Source of the DNA: Gillisella vitis
GTDB taxonomy: Bacteria; Pseudomonadota; Alphaproteobacteria; Rhizobiales; Rhizobiaceae
Assembly: GCF_001541345.2 (NCBI RefSeq)
Contig: NZ_LMVL02000011.1
Coordinates: 39,441-103,440, forward strand
Direction of reading: 5' to 3'
DNA: 64,000 nt
Below are positions 43,496 to 52,235 of the stretch, piece after piece (positions within the stretch are counted from its first letter, which is position 1; each line of letters opens with the position of its first letter). The position numbers and the translations under genes were made by a program. The notes under the pieces were generated by a model that saw only the letters and a program-made list of their open reading frames with translations, did no database searches and had not been told where the DNA came from.

Positions 43496-44902
43496 ATGAT
43501 CCCGATTACCAGCTTTTCCGATTGCAACGTCGCATTGTTTGGGCTTGGCGGCTCCGGCCTTGCCACGGCTCGCGCCCTGGTGGCCGGAGGTGCGTCGGTG
43601 ACGGTCTGGGATGACAATTCTGACAGTGTCGAGAAGGCGCGATTGGAAGGGCTGGAAGTGCTGGATCTGCGCCAAATCGACTGGAGCAGGCTTTCCGCTT
43701 TTGTTTTGTCGCCAGGCGTGCCGCTGACCCATCCGAAACCGCATTGGACGGTGGATCTGGCAAAGGCAGCGGGCGTCGAAATCATTGGCGATATCGAGCT
43801 TTTCGTGCGCGAACGTCAGGCGAAGGCGCCAGATTGCCCGTTCATCGCCATTACCGGCACCAATGGCAAATCGACCACCACGGCGCTGATCGGTCATATT
43901 CTTCGCCACAACGGCTATGACGTGCAGATCGGCGGCAATATCGGCACGGCGGTGCTGACCCTGGAACCACCCGCGCCTGATCGTTATTATGTGGTGGAAT
44001 GCTCATCCTACCAGATTGATCTTGCCCCCGGCATTGATCCGACGGCAGGCATTCTCTTGAACCTCACCCCCGACCATCTCGACCGTCACGGCAGCATGGA
44101 AAATTATGCGGCAGTGAAGGAGCGGCTGGTGTCGGGCAGCGGTGTGGCAATCATCGGCGTCGATGACGATTATTGCCTTGAGATCGCTACGCGGCTCGAA
44201 GAGGCGGGCAAAGAGGTCGTGCGGATTTCCAAGGGCCAGCCTTTGACCGACGGCCTTTACAATGACGGCCAGCGTATTGTGCGTGGCGCTGCCGAGGTGA
44301 TCGCCGACCTGAACGGCATCGCCACGCTGCGGGGCAGCCACAATGCTCAGAACGCGGCAGCCGCCATTGCTGCTTGCCTGACGGTCGGTTTATCGAAAGA
44401 GCAGATCCAGGCTGGCTTGTCCTCCTTTGCAGGGTTGAAGCACCGGATGCAGCCGGTTGGGCGGCGCGGGCATGTGGTCTTCGTCAATGACAGCAAGGCG
44501 ACCAATGCCGAGGCGTCTGCACCGGCCTTGTCCAGTTACGAGCGGATCTACTGGATCGCTGGCGGCTTGCCCAAGCAGGGTGGGATTGCCAGCCTTTCAC
44601 CGCTGTTTCCGCGCATTGCCAAGGCCTATCTGATCGGCGAGGCGGCGTCCGGCTTTGCCGCCACGCTCGGCAATGCCGTTCCTTACGAAATTTCCGGTAC
44701 GCTGGACCGGGCGCTTGCCCATGCCAGCGCCGATGCGCAAGACGATGGGAATGGCGGCGAGGTCGCCGTGATGCTTTCCCCGGCTTGCGCAAGCTTCGAC
44801 CAGTACAAGAATTTTGAAGTCAGGGGCGAAGCCTTCGTTTCGCTGGTAGCCGGGCTTGACGATGTGACGATGCTGATCCAACAGGCTTCAGGAGAGACAT
44901 GA
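43496..44902 (+). CDS. murD: UDP-MurNAc-L-alanine:D-glutamate ligase
   Basis: 468 residues. The N-terminal domain has a Rossmann-like NVALFGLGGSGLATARAL. The central domain shows the ATP loop ITGTNGKSTTTALI near 120 and ECSSYQID; NDSKATNAEA near 335 is a Mur-ligase C-terminal motif. It adds D-Glu to UDP-MurNAc-L-Ala. It begins seven bases after mraY and ends one base before ftsW. Confidence 0.95.
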   Translation: MIPITSFSDCNVALFGLGGSGLATARALVAGGASVTVWDDNSDSVEKARLEGLEVLDLRQIDWSRLSAFVLSPGVPLTHPKPHWTVDLAKAAGVEIIGDIELFVRERQAKAPDCPFIAITGTNGKSTTTALIGHILRHNGYDVQIGGNIGTAVLTLEPPAPDRYYVVECSSYQIDLAPGIDPTAGILLNLTPDHLDRHGSMENYAAVKERLVSGSGVAIIGVDDDYCLEIATRLEEAGKEVVRISKGQPLTDGLYNDGQRIVRGAAEVIADLNGIATLRGSHNAQNAAAAIAACLTVGLSKEQIQAGLSSFAGLKHRMQPVGRRGHVVFVNDSKATNAEASAPALSSYERIYWIAGGLPKQGGIASLSPLFPRIAKAYLIGEAASGFAATLGNAVPYEISGTLDRALAHASADAQDDGNGGEVAVMLSPACASFDQYKNFEVRGEAFVSLVAGLDDVTMLIQQASGET

Positions 44903-44903
44903 C

Positions 44904-46058
44904 ATGGTAAGCCGTGCAGAACGTGGAGCTTTGGCGGATTGGTTCTGGACCATCGACCGGCTCTTTCTGGTGACATTCATCGTGCTTCTGGGCATCGGTT
45001 TCATGCTGTCCTTTGCCGCGTCACCGGCGGTGGCCGAGCGTATCGGGCTGGACAGTTTCCACTTCGTGCGCCGTCAGGCGGCCTTTACCATTCCCTGCCT
45101 GGCGACCATGGTCGGCCTATCCTTCCTGTCGCCCCGGCAGGTTCGCCGCGCCGCAGTCCTCATTCTGCTCGCTTCAATTGCCTTGATGATCCTGGCGCTG
45201 TTCTTCGGGCCGGAGGTCAAGGGCGCGCATCGCTGGATCAATTTCGGCAGCCTGTCGATCCAGCCTTCGGAATTCATGAAGCCCGCCTTCGTGGTGGTTT
45301 GCGCCTGGCTGTTTGCCGAACATGCCCGCCAGCCGGATATTCCCGGCAATTTCTTTGCCATCCTGCTGTTCATGGTGGTCGTGGCGCTGTTGATGGTCCA
45401 GCCGGATTTCGGCCAGACCATTCTGACCTCGGTGGTTTGGAGCGGCATGTTCTTCATGGCGGGCGTGCCGTGGATCTTCATCATCGTGCTGGCCCTTGTC
45501 GGTGGTGCCGGTTCGACGATTGCTTATTATACCATGCCGCACGTGGCTGGCCGTATCGACCGCTTCCTGACCGGCGAGGGCGATACGTTCCAGGTGGATA
45601 CGGCGCGTGAAGCGATCATTCGCGGCAATTGGTTCGGGGTTGGGCCGGGTGAAGGCATCGTCAAGCGGATCATTCCCGATGCCCATACCGACTTCATCTT
45701 TTCGGTGGCTGCCGAGGAATTCGGCATCATTTTCTGCCTGCTGCTGGTGTCGATCTTCGCCTTCCTGGTCATTCGCGGTCTCGGCCACGCCTTTCGTGAG
45801 CGCAACGACTTCAACCGTTTTGCTGTGGCCGGGTTGATCTTGCAGATCGGCGTGCAGTCGATGATCAATATCGGCGTTAACCTGGAACTTCTGCCCGCCA
45901 AGGGCATGACGCTGCCCTTGATCTCCTATGGTGGGTCTTCCATGGTGGCAATCGGCGTCACGGCGGGCTTCATCCTGGCATTGACGCGCCATCGGCCGGA
46001 GAAGCGTTCGCAGGAGCGACGCCTGTTCCGGTCGGTCCAGGGTGTTCCAGCAGAATAG
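44904..46058 (+). CDS. ftsW: Septal peptidoglycan glycosyltransferase FtsW
   Basis: 384 residues, SEDS family, about ten membrane helices. Conserved stretches are GAHRWINFGSLSIQPSEFMKPAFV near 110-133 and LPAKGMTLPLISYGGSSMVA near the C-terminus. FtsW polymerises lipid II at the septum together with FtsI, encoded upstream in the same operon. Expression is close-packed: one base after murD, 18 bases before murG. Confidence 0.95.
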   Translation: MVSRAERGALADWFWTIDRLFLVTFIVLLGIGFMLSFAASPAVAERIGLDSFHFVRRQAAFTIPCLATMVGLSFLSPRQVRRAAVLILLASIALMILALFFGPEVKGAHRWINFGSLSIQPSEFMKPAFVVVCAWLFAEHARQPDIPGNFFAILLFMVVVALLMVQPDFGQTILTSVVWSGMFFMAGVPWIFIIVLALVGGAGSTIAYYTMPHVAGRIDRFLTGEGDTFQVDTAREAIIRGNWFGVGPGEGIVKRIIPDAHTDFIFSVAAEEFGIIFCLLLVSIFAFLVIRGLGHAFRERNDFNRFAVAGLILQIGVQSMINIGVNLELLPAKGMTLPLISYGGSSMVAIGVTAGFILALTRHRPEKRSQERRLFRSVQGVPAE

Positions 46059-46076
46059 GGGCCAGCGGAGTAAATT

Positions 46077-47198
46077 ATGACCAAAGGTCTCATTCTTCTT
46101 GCCGCCGGGGGAACCGGCGGCCATTTGTTTCCAGCCGAAGCGCTGGCTCACGAGCTAAGAGCCAGAGGCTATAGTGTGCATCTGGTGACGGATAGTCGTG
46201 CCGAACGCTATGCGGGCAAGTTTCCAGCCGACGCCATCCATGTCGTACCCTCTGCCACCATCGGCTCGAAAAATCCTGTTGCCATTGCGAAAGCGCTGCT
46301 GACGTTGTGGCGCGGCTACCGCGCCGCCCGTACCTTGATCGCAAGCCTGAAACCCCTTGTGGTCATCGGTTTTGGTGGCTATCCGACCATCCCGCCCTTG
46401 CTAGCGGCCCGCGCGCTTGGCGTTGCCACTGTTATCCATGAGCAGAACGCCGTCATGGGGCGGGCCAACCGGTTTCTGGCGCCTAGGGTCAAGGCCATTG
46501 CCGGTGGCTTCTTGCCAGCGGGCGGTGCCTATGCCGACAAGACCGTGGTGACTGGCAATCCGGTGCGGCCTGCCGTGTTGGCGGCCTCCGAGACGGATTA
46601 TCAGCCGTCCGGCGATGGAGATCCGTTTGAGCTTGTGGTGTTTGGCGGCAGCCAGGGCGCTCAGCATTTTTCCAATGCCGTGCCAAGCGCCATCTGCATT
46701 CTGGACGACGTGCTGCGCGCGCGCCTGCGGGTGACCCAGCAGGCGCGGCCTGAAGATGCCGACCGGGTGAAGGCGCTTTATGAGAAGTTGAAGGTCCCGG
46801 CGTCGGTTTCGCCGTTCTTCGGCGATATGGCCGAACGGATCGGCGCATCGCAAATGGTGATCTCCCGCTCCGGCGCGTCTACCGTATCGGAGTTGGGCGT
46901 CATTGGCCGCCCTGCGGTGCTCGTCCCCTATCCCTATGCGCTGGATCACGATCAAGCGGCCAACGCGGCGGCGATTTCCGGACAGGGTGGTGCGGTTGTC
47001 GTGCCGCAATCGGATCTAACGCCGGAAAAGCTGTCGGCGCTGTTGAAGGACTGGATGACCAGCCCGGCCAAGCTGGCCCATATGGCTGCCTCGGCGCGAA
47101 GTGCGGGACAACCGGAGGCAGCAGGCTTGCTTGCTGATCTGGTTCAGACTATTGCCGAAGGCAGACAAGTGAAGACTTTAAAGGACGTGAAAGCATGA
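46077..47198 (+). CDS. murG: UDP-GlcNAc:lipid I N-acetylglucosaminyltransferase
   Basis: 373 residues of the GT-B fold. The G-loop GGTGGHLFPAEALAHEL is near 11-27, IHEQNAVMGRANRF near 121, and the UDP-GlcNAc site SRSGASTVSELGVIGRPAVLVPYP near 263-286. It converts lipid I to lipid II at the cytoplasmic membrane face. The stop overlaps the murC start by four bases. Confidence 0.95.
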   Translation: MTKGLILLAAGGTGGHLFPAEALAHELRARGYSVHLVTDSRAERYAGKFPADAIHVVPSATIGSKNPVAIAKALLTLWRGYRAARTLIASLKPLVVIGFGGYPTIPPLLAARALGVATVIHEQNAVMGRANRFLAPRVKAIAGGFLPAGGAYADKTVVTGNPVRPAVLAASETDYQPSGDGDPFELVVFGGSQGAQHFSNAVPSAICILDDVLRARLRVTQQARPEDADRVKALYEKLKVPASVSPFFGDMAERIGASQMVISRSGASTVSELGVIGRPAVLVPYPYALDHDQAANAAAISGQGGAVVVPQSDLTPEKLSALLKDWMTSPAKLAHMAASARSAGQPEAAGLLADLVQTIAEGRQVKTLKDVKA

Positions 47199-48613
47199 AA
47201 ATGCCGAAGAGCATCGGTCTGGTGCATTTCATCGGGATCGGCGGGATCGGCATGAGCGGCATTGCCGAAGTGCTGCACAATCTCGGCCATCGCGTACAGG
47301 GATCGGACCAGGCCGAAAGCGCCAATGTGCAGCGCCTGCGCGCCAAGGGCATCGAGGTGTTTGTCGGCCACAAGCCGGAGAACCTGGGCGATGCCGAGGT
47401 CGTTGTCGTTTCCACCGCCATCAAGAAGAACAACCCGGAACTGGTGGCCGCCCGTGAAAAGCTGCTGCCGGTGGTGCGCCGGGCCGAAATGCTGGCCGAG
47501 TTGATGCGGTTCCGCAATGCCATCGCCATCGGCGGCACGCATGGCAAGACGACGACCACGTCCATGGTGGCGGCGCTGCTTGAGGCAGGCCAGCTCGACC
47601 CGACTGTCATCAATGGCGGTATCATCAATGCCTATGGCACCAATGCCCGCATGGGTGAGGGTGAATGGATGGTGGTCGAGGCCGACGAATCGGACGGCAC
47701 CTTCCTGAAGCTGCCCGCCGATGTGGCTGTCGTCACCAATATCGACCCTGAGCATCTGGACCATTACGGCAATTTCGACGCCGTGCGCGCCGCGTTTCGT
47801 CAGTTCGTCGAGAATGTGCCGTTCTACGGTTTTGGGGTCATGTGCCTCGATCACCCTGAAGTGCAGGCGCTGGTTGGCCGGATCGAAGACCGCAAGGTCG
47901 TGACCTATGGTGAGAACCCGCAGGCCGATGTGCGGTTTTTCAATGTGCGCAACGAAGGCACCAAGTCGATTTTCGATGTTGAAATCCGCCGTCGCCGCAC
48001 GGGCCGTGTTTTCAGCTTCAAAGACCTGACCCTGCCGATGCCGGGCCGCCACAATATTTCCAATGCCTGCGCGGCCATTGCAGTGGCGAACCGGTTGGAT
48101 ATCTCCGAGGAAGCAATCCGCAAGGGGTTGTCGACCTTCGGTGGCGTCAAGCGGCGCTTCACCTTGACCGGCATCTGGAACGGCGTGCAGGTGTTTGACG
48201 ATTACGGCCATCATCCGGTGGAAATCAAGGCCGTGCTGAAGGCGGCCCGCGAGAGCTGCAAGGGCCGGATCATCGCCGTGCATCAGCCGCATCGCTTCTC
48301 CCGCCTGTCGAGTCTATTCGAGGATTTCGCCAATTGCTTCAACGATGCCGATAGTATTCTGTTGTCGCCGGTCTATGCTGCGGGAGAAGATCCCATCGAG
48401 GGTATCGATTCTGAAGCGCTGGTATCGCGCATCCGGTCGGGCGGTCATCGGGATGTGCGCTATCTGGCCTCGCCAGATCAGCTGGCCGGAATTGTTTCGA
48501 CCATTGCACAGCCGGGTGATTTTGTGGTCCTGTTGGGGGCTGGAAATATTACCCAGTGGGCTGCGACCCTGCCCGGGGAATTGGAAAAGGCGGCCTCGTC
48601 GCCACAGGAATGA
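47195..48613 (+). CDS. murC: UDP-N-acetylmuramate:L-alanine ligase
   Basis: 472 residues. The N-terminal HFIGIGGIGMSGIAEVLHNLG is the UDP-binding loop. The ATP loop GGTHGKTTTTSMVAALL is near 112, EADESDGTF near 166, and YGHHPVEI near 335. It begins assembly of the stem peptide by adding L-Ala to UDP-MurNAc, which MurB makes downstream. Confidence 0.96.
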   Translation: MKMPKSIGLVHFIGIGGIGMSGIAEVLHNLGHRVQGSDQAESANVQRLRAKGIEVFVGHKPENLGDAEVVVVSTAIKKNNPELVAAREKLLPVVRRAEMLAELMRFRNAIAIGGTHGKTTTTSMVAALLEAGQLDPTVINGGIINAYGTNARMGEGEWMVVEADESDGTFLKLPADVAVVTNIDPEHLDHYGNFDAVRAAFRQFVENVPFYGFGVMCLDHPEVQALVGRIEDRKVVTYGENPQADVRFFNVRNEGTKSIFDVEIRRRRTGRVFSFKDLTLPMPGRHNISNACAAIAVANRLDISEEAIRKGLSTFGGVKRRFTLTGIWNGVQVFDDYGHHPVEIKAVLKAARESCKGRIIAVHQPHRFSRLSSLFEDFANCFNDADSILLSPVYAAGEDPIEGIDSEALVSRIRSGGHRDVRYLASPDQLAGIVSTIAQPGDFVVLLGAGNITQWAATLPGELEKAASSPQE

Positions 48614-48693
48614 AGCACGGCAGCTGCGCTGCCAGAACAAGAGACAGGCAGGCAGTCTGCCATGAATTGCAAGCGCATTCGGGAAGAATCGGA

Positions 48694-49668
48694 ATGAAAC
48701 AGGTGGATGGGGAAAAGCTGCTGGCCCGCTTGGGGCCGGGTGTGGATGCGCTGCGGGGACGGTTGACGCCGGACGCGCCGATGGACCGGGTCACCTGGTT
48801 TCAGGCGGGCGGTTTGGCGGAACTGATGTTTCAGCCGCATGACAGGGACGATCTGGTCACCTTCCTGAAGCTGCTGCCCGATGATGTGCCGCTCACCGTG
48901 GTCGGCGTCGGCTCCAACCTTTTGGTGCGCGATGGCGGCATTCCCGGCGTTGTGATCCGCCTGTCGGCCAAGGGGTTTGGCGGCCTTGAGCTGGAAGGCG
49001 AAAATCGCATCCGCGCTGGTGCCATCTGCCCGGACAAGCATATCGCTGCCATGGCGATGGACAACAATATCGGCGGGTTCGCGTTCTACTACGGCATTCC
49101 CGGCTCGATCGGCGGTGCGCTCAGGATGAATGCTGGCGCCAATGGCGGCGAGACGGCGGAGCGGGTGGTTGAGGTCGAGGCCGTGGATCGCCAGGGCAAT
49201 CTGCATGTGCTGTCCAAGGCTGATATGGGCTATGGCTACCGTCACTCCTCAGCGCCGGAAGGTTTGATCTTCATCAGCGGGTTGTTTGAAGGTTTCCCTC
49301 AGGAGAAATCGGCGATCCGGGCTGAAATGGACGCCGTGCGCCAACACCGCGAAACCGTGCAGCCGGTCAAGGAAAAGACTGGTGGCTCGACCTTCAAGAA
49401 CCCGGAAGGCCATTCGGCCTGGGAATTGATCGATGAAGTCGGTGGACGCGGTCTGATGATCGGCGGCGCACAAATGTCGTCGCTGCATTGCAATTTCATG
49501 ATCAATGTCGGCCATGCTACGGCCTATGATCTCGAATATCTGGGCGAGACCATCCGTGGTCAGGTATTCGAACAGTCCGGTATCAAGCTGCAATGGGAAA
49601 TCAAGCGCCTCGGCCTGTTCATGCCCGGCAGCGAAGTCCGGCCCTTCATGGGCGTGACGAGCGAATAA
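48694..49668 (+). CDS. murB: UDP-N-acetylenolpyruvoylglucosamine reductase
   Basis: 324 residues. The FAD domain includes VVGVGSNLLVRDGGIPGVVI near 67-86 and GIPGSIGGALRMNAGANGGE near 130-149, and the catalytic segment is KTGGSTFKNPEGHSAWELID near 227-246. It reduces the enolpyruvyl group to give UDP-MurNAc. The start is the ATG behind GGGAAGAATCGGA; the frame open from 48556 overlaps murC and is not used. A strong terminator follows. Confidence 0.95.
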   Translation: MKQVDGEKLLARLGPGVDALRGRLTPDAPMDRVTWFQAGGLAELMFQPHDRDDLVTFLKLLPDDVPLTVVGVGSNLLVRDGGIPGVVIRLSAKGFGGLELEGENRIRAGAICPDKHIAAMAMDNNIGGFAFYYGIPGSIGGALRMNAGANGGETAERVVEVEAVDRQGNLHVLSKADMGYGYRHSSAPEGLIFISGLFEGFPQEKSAIRAEMDAVRQHRETVQPVKEKTGGSTFKNPEGHSAWELIDEVGGRGLMIGGAQMSSLHCNFMINVGHATAYDLEYLGETIRGQVFEQSGIKLQWEIKRLGLFMPGSEVRPFMGVTSE

Positions 49669-49684
49669 ACCAAACGGCTATTTA

Positions 49685-49725
49685 TAAAAAACGCCGCCAG
49701 GTGAATCACTTGGCGGCGTTTTTTG
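49685..49725. terminator. Strong bidirectional terminator after murB
   Basis: A 12-bp stem, CGCCGCCAGGTG with CACTTGGCGGCG, is flanked by AAAAAA and TTTTTT. It ends the mraZ-murB transcript and separates it from the leftward MFS gene. Confidence 0.9.
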
Positions 49726-49783
49726 TTGTTCAGAATCTGATTCAACTTGGCCAGAAGAAGCCCGGCGACCCGGGCCTCGAAAC

Positions 49784-51088
49784 TTAAACTTCGCCCTTGC
49801 GGGATGCGAGTATGCAGACCAGCGTGATTACGGCAGCAAGGCCGAGATAGTAGCCGACATAGGCCATGCCGTAATTGGCTTGGAGCCAGGTGGCCGCATA
49901 GGGCGCCAGCGACGCACCAACGATGCCTGCGAAGTTGAAGGTCAGCGAAGCGCCGGTATAGCGAACATTGGTCGGGAAGGGGGCCGACAGCGCTGCGCCG
50001 ATCAGCGCATAGGTCATGCCCATCAAGGCCATGGAGCCAGCGGCGAAGATTGCCACACCTGTCTCCCCTGCGGTCAAGAGAACCGGCAGCAGGAAGGAGA
50101 AACCGGCGATCATCACGGTGATGCCGATCAGCGCCTTGCGACGACCGATCTTGTCGCCGACCTTGGCCGTCAACGGAATGAAGATGCCGAACACCACCGA
50201 GCTCATGATCTGAATTTCTAGAGCGTCGAGGAAGGGGATCTGCAAGACCTTGATATTGTAAGACAGCAGCCAGGCCGTTCCAATGTAGAACAGCACGAAA
50301 GTGACCAGCGCGACGAAAGTGCCGAGGAACAGGCTGCGCTTGTATTTGCCGAAGATTTCGGCAACCGGCACGGCCACCCGCTCATGGGCGTCCATGGCTT
50401 TTTGGAAGGCTGGCGTTTCGGAAATCGAGAAGCGCACCCAAAGACCGATGACGATCAGCAGGGTCGAGGCCAGGAATGGAACGCGCCAGCCCCAGGCCAT
50501 CAGGTCGTCTTTGGAAATCACGTGCAGCAGCAGCCAGAAAATGCCCGAGGACAGGAACAGGCCAACCGGCGCGCCAAGCTGCGGGAACATTGCATACCAG
50601 TTGCGCTTGCCTTCCGGAGCATTTTCAGTGGCCAGCAAGACCGCGCCACCCCATTCGCCGCCGAGGCCAAAGCCCTGACCGAACCGGCACAGCGCCAGCA
50701 GCAATGGCGCAAACACACCGATCTGCGCATACGTCGGCAGAAGGCCGATCACCACGGTGGAAATGCCCATGGTCAGCAGAGCTGCGACCAGCGTCGTCTT
50801 GCGGCCGATACGGTCACCGAAATGGCCGAACACCACAGCGCCTAGCGGACGGGCGAAAAACGCGATGGAGAAGGTTGCAAACGAGGCCAGCAGAGCTGTC
50901 ATCGGATCGCTGTTGGGGAAGAACAGCGCCGGGAAAACCAGCACGGCCGCGGTTGCATAGACATAGAAATCAAAGAATTCGATTGTGGTGCCGACCAGGC
51001 TTGCCGTCAGGACTCGTGCAGGAGAATTCAATGCAACAGGTGCCAGCGGCTCGGCGGACGGCGATACGGTGCGTATCGCATCAGTCAT
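49784..51088 (-). CDS. MFS transporter, metabolite:H+ symporter (MHS) family
   Basis: 434 residues and twelve membrane helices. The first cytoplasmic loop motif GHFGDRIGRKTTLV and TTIEFFDFYVYATAAVLVFP at helix 1 place it with MHS proteins such as KgtP, ShiA and ProP, which import organic acids or osmolytes with protons. The substrate cannot be set from sequence. It is encoded against the dcw genes, between murB and ddl. The ATG at 51088 is chosen; an upstream TTG at 51103 is in frame. Confidence 0.9.
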   Translation of the reverse strand: MTDAIRTVSPSAEPLAPVALNSPARVLTASLVGTTIEFFDFYVYATAAVLVFPALFFPNSDPMTALLASFATFSIAFFARPLGAVVFGHFGDRIGRKTTLVAALLTMGISTVVIGLLPTYAQIGVFAPLLLALCRFGQGFGLGGEWGGAVLLATENAPEGKRNWYAMFPQLGAPVGLFLSSGIFWLLLHVISKDDLMAWGWRVPFLASTLLIVIGLWVRFSISETPAFQKAMDAHERVAVPVAEIFGKYKRSLFLGTFVALVTFVLFYIGTAWLLSYNIKVLQIPFLDALEIQIMSSVVFGIFIPLTAKVGDKIGRRKALIGITVMIAGFSFLLPVLLTAGETGVAIFAAGSMALMGMTYALIGAALSAPFPTNVRYTGASLTFNFAGIVGASLAPYAATWLQANYGMAYVGYYLGLAAVITLVCILASRKGEV

Positions 51089-51347
51089 GGTGATGGGGTC
51101 CAATTTGAGTTAAATGGTGGTTTTTCGCAATCGTGCCGTACGTTCAAAGAGTATGCGGCACTTGTCGTTAGCGGTTGGCTTTACGCATTTGCATGGGCAA
51201 TTTCAACTGGTTCTGCTTATTTTGGCGCTATAAGCGGTGTTTTCCTGGTCAATCCTCATGCAAGGAAAGCCGGTTGAAAATCATCGGAAACCATCAGGAT
51301 GAGCGCACGGCTCATCTCTGTGTGCCTTTAGACGAACGAAGTTTAGA

Positions 51348-51376
51348 TTGACTTTTATCATTGTTGTTGTTTATAA
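51348..51376 (+). promoter_or_regulatory. Promoter of the small proline-rich protein gene
   Basis: TTGACT at 51348-51353 and TTATAA at 51371-51376 have an ideal 17-base spacing, in an AT-rich tract unlike its surroundings. Transcription would begin near 51383, giving a leader of about 130 bases. Confidence 0.6.
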
Positions 51377-51447
51377 AATATTTATATAATTGCGATGTCG
51401 GCAAGTGCAACCTGTGGGATTTGTTGACTTAATCGCTCCGCTATTTC

Positions 51448-51485
51448 CCCGTCACCAATGATAGGATTTAGTCATCGTTGACGGG
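51448..51485 (+). other. Stem-loop in the leader of the small proline-rich protein gene
   Basis: CCCGTCA (51448-51454) pairs with TGACGGG (51479-51485), with inner ATGA/TCAT pairing. It ends 20 bases before the GGAGG ribosome site, so it could influence translation. The remaining 51104-51347 holds nothing else I can name. Confidence 0.45.
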
Positions 51486-51516
51486 ATTTATTTGGTGCGG
51501 CTTCCGGAGGGGCTTT

Positions 51517-51774
51517 ATGAGACGTTTTCTGTTTGTCTGTTCTATGATGCTGATGGCGGGACAAGCCATTGCGCAAATGCCGCCACCACCAGGTCCAGGT
51601 CCTGTGCCACCGGGTCCGGGCGCAATGCCGCCGCCGCCATCCTGTGTCGCACCGCCGCCACGGCGCGGTATGCCTCCGCTGGTTTGCCCCGTCCGCAGGC
51701 CGTTGCCACCTGGCGCGCCCTGTAGTTGCCGGCTTCCCGATGGACGGCGCGTTCCAGGCGTTGTGGAACCCTGA
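51517..51774 (+). CDS. Small secreted proline-rich, cysteine-containing protein
   Basis: 85 residues. A signal peptide, MRRFLFVCSMMLMAGQAIAQ, is followed by a mature part of about 65 residues with PPPPGPGPVPPGPG runs and four Cys (SC, VC and the pair CSC) near the C-terminal segment CRLPDGRRVPGVVEP. GGAGG lies seven bases before the ATG. It has its own promoter, structured leader and terminator. The sequence is read as a periplasmic or surface protein; I do not recognise its family. GC- and Pro-rich coding differs from the AT-rich leader. Confidence 0.65.
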   Translation: MRRFLFVCSMMLMAGQAIAQMPPPPGPGPVPPGPGAMPPPPSCVAPPPRRGMPPLVCPVRRPLPPGAPCSCRLPDGRRVPGVVEP

Positions 51775-51895
51775 TACGGATGTGCTGCCTCTGATCGAAA
51801 CGTGTCCAATCGCGTTTCGATGTTGGGCGGCGCATATCCTTGCAAGCCTTGATTTCGCCTGAGCCCGTCTGGGTTTACGTGGTGTGATGAATTCG

Positions 51896-51945
51896 AAGCC
51901 GTGCCGTACAGGGATCTCATCTTTCCCTCGGCACGGCTTTTTGTT
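51896..51945 (+). terminator. Rho-independent terminator
   Basis: AAGCCGTGCCG (51896-51906) pairs with CGGCACGGCTT (51929-51939), then TTTG. It closes the small proline-rich gene about 120 bases after its stop. Confidence 0.75.
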
Positions 51946-52235
51946 ATTTCGGCCATCATGTCGCTGACGATAACCAGCGGACTGTCTTCGTGTACCCATC
52001 GGCACGACCTTCTTCAATGCGGGCCTGCGCCTTGCGTCTTGGGGTCGAACCCCTCGGGCACCCTTCGATAACTCCCAGAAAAACAAAAGTAATTTTTGCC
52101 CGTTAACACCTGTAAACGGTTCGTTAACCTTAATGGCGTTTTATTATGTCAGGTGCATGAACCGGCGCGATTCGCGCCGCAAGTCGAGCGCAAAGGTAAG
52201 GCGGAAAACCGCGATTGTTTTGTTTGGGTGCGTGA
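51946..52235 (+). promoter_or_regulatory. Promoter region of ddl-ftsQAZ
   Basis: Non-coding. Two GTTAAC palindromes at 52103-52108 and 52124-52129 are 21 bases apart, about two helical turns. A palindrome, CGGCGCGA with TCGCGCCG, lies at 52163-52179. No clear -35/-10 pair stands out. Because murB is closed by a terminator, ddl and downstream division genes must start from a promoter here. Confidence 0.4.

Noticed and set aside
52163..52179. Palindrome before ddl as a terminator
   Set aside because: The centre leaves no room for a loop at full pairing, there is no T-tract, and it lies on the promoter side of ddl.
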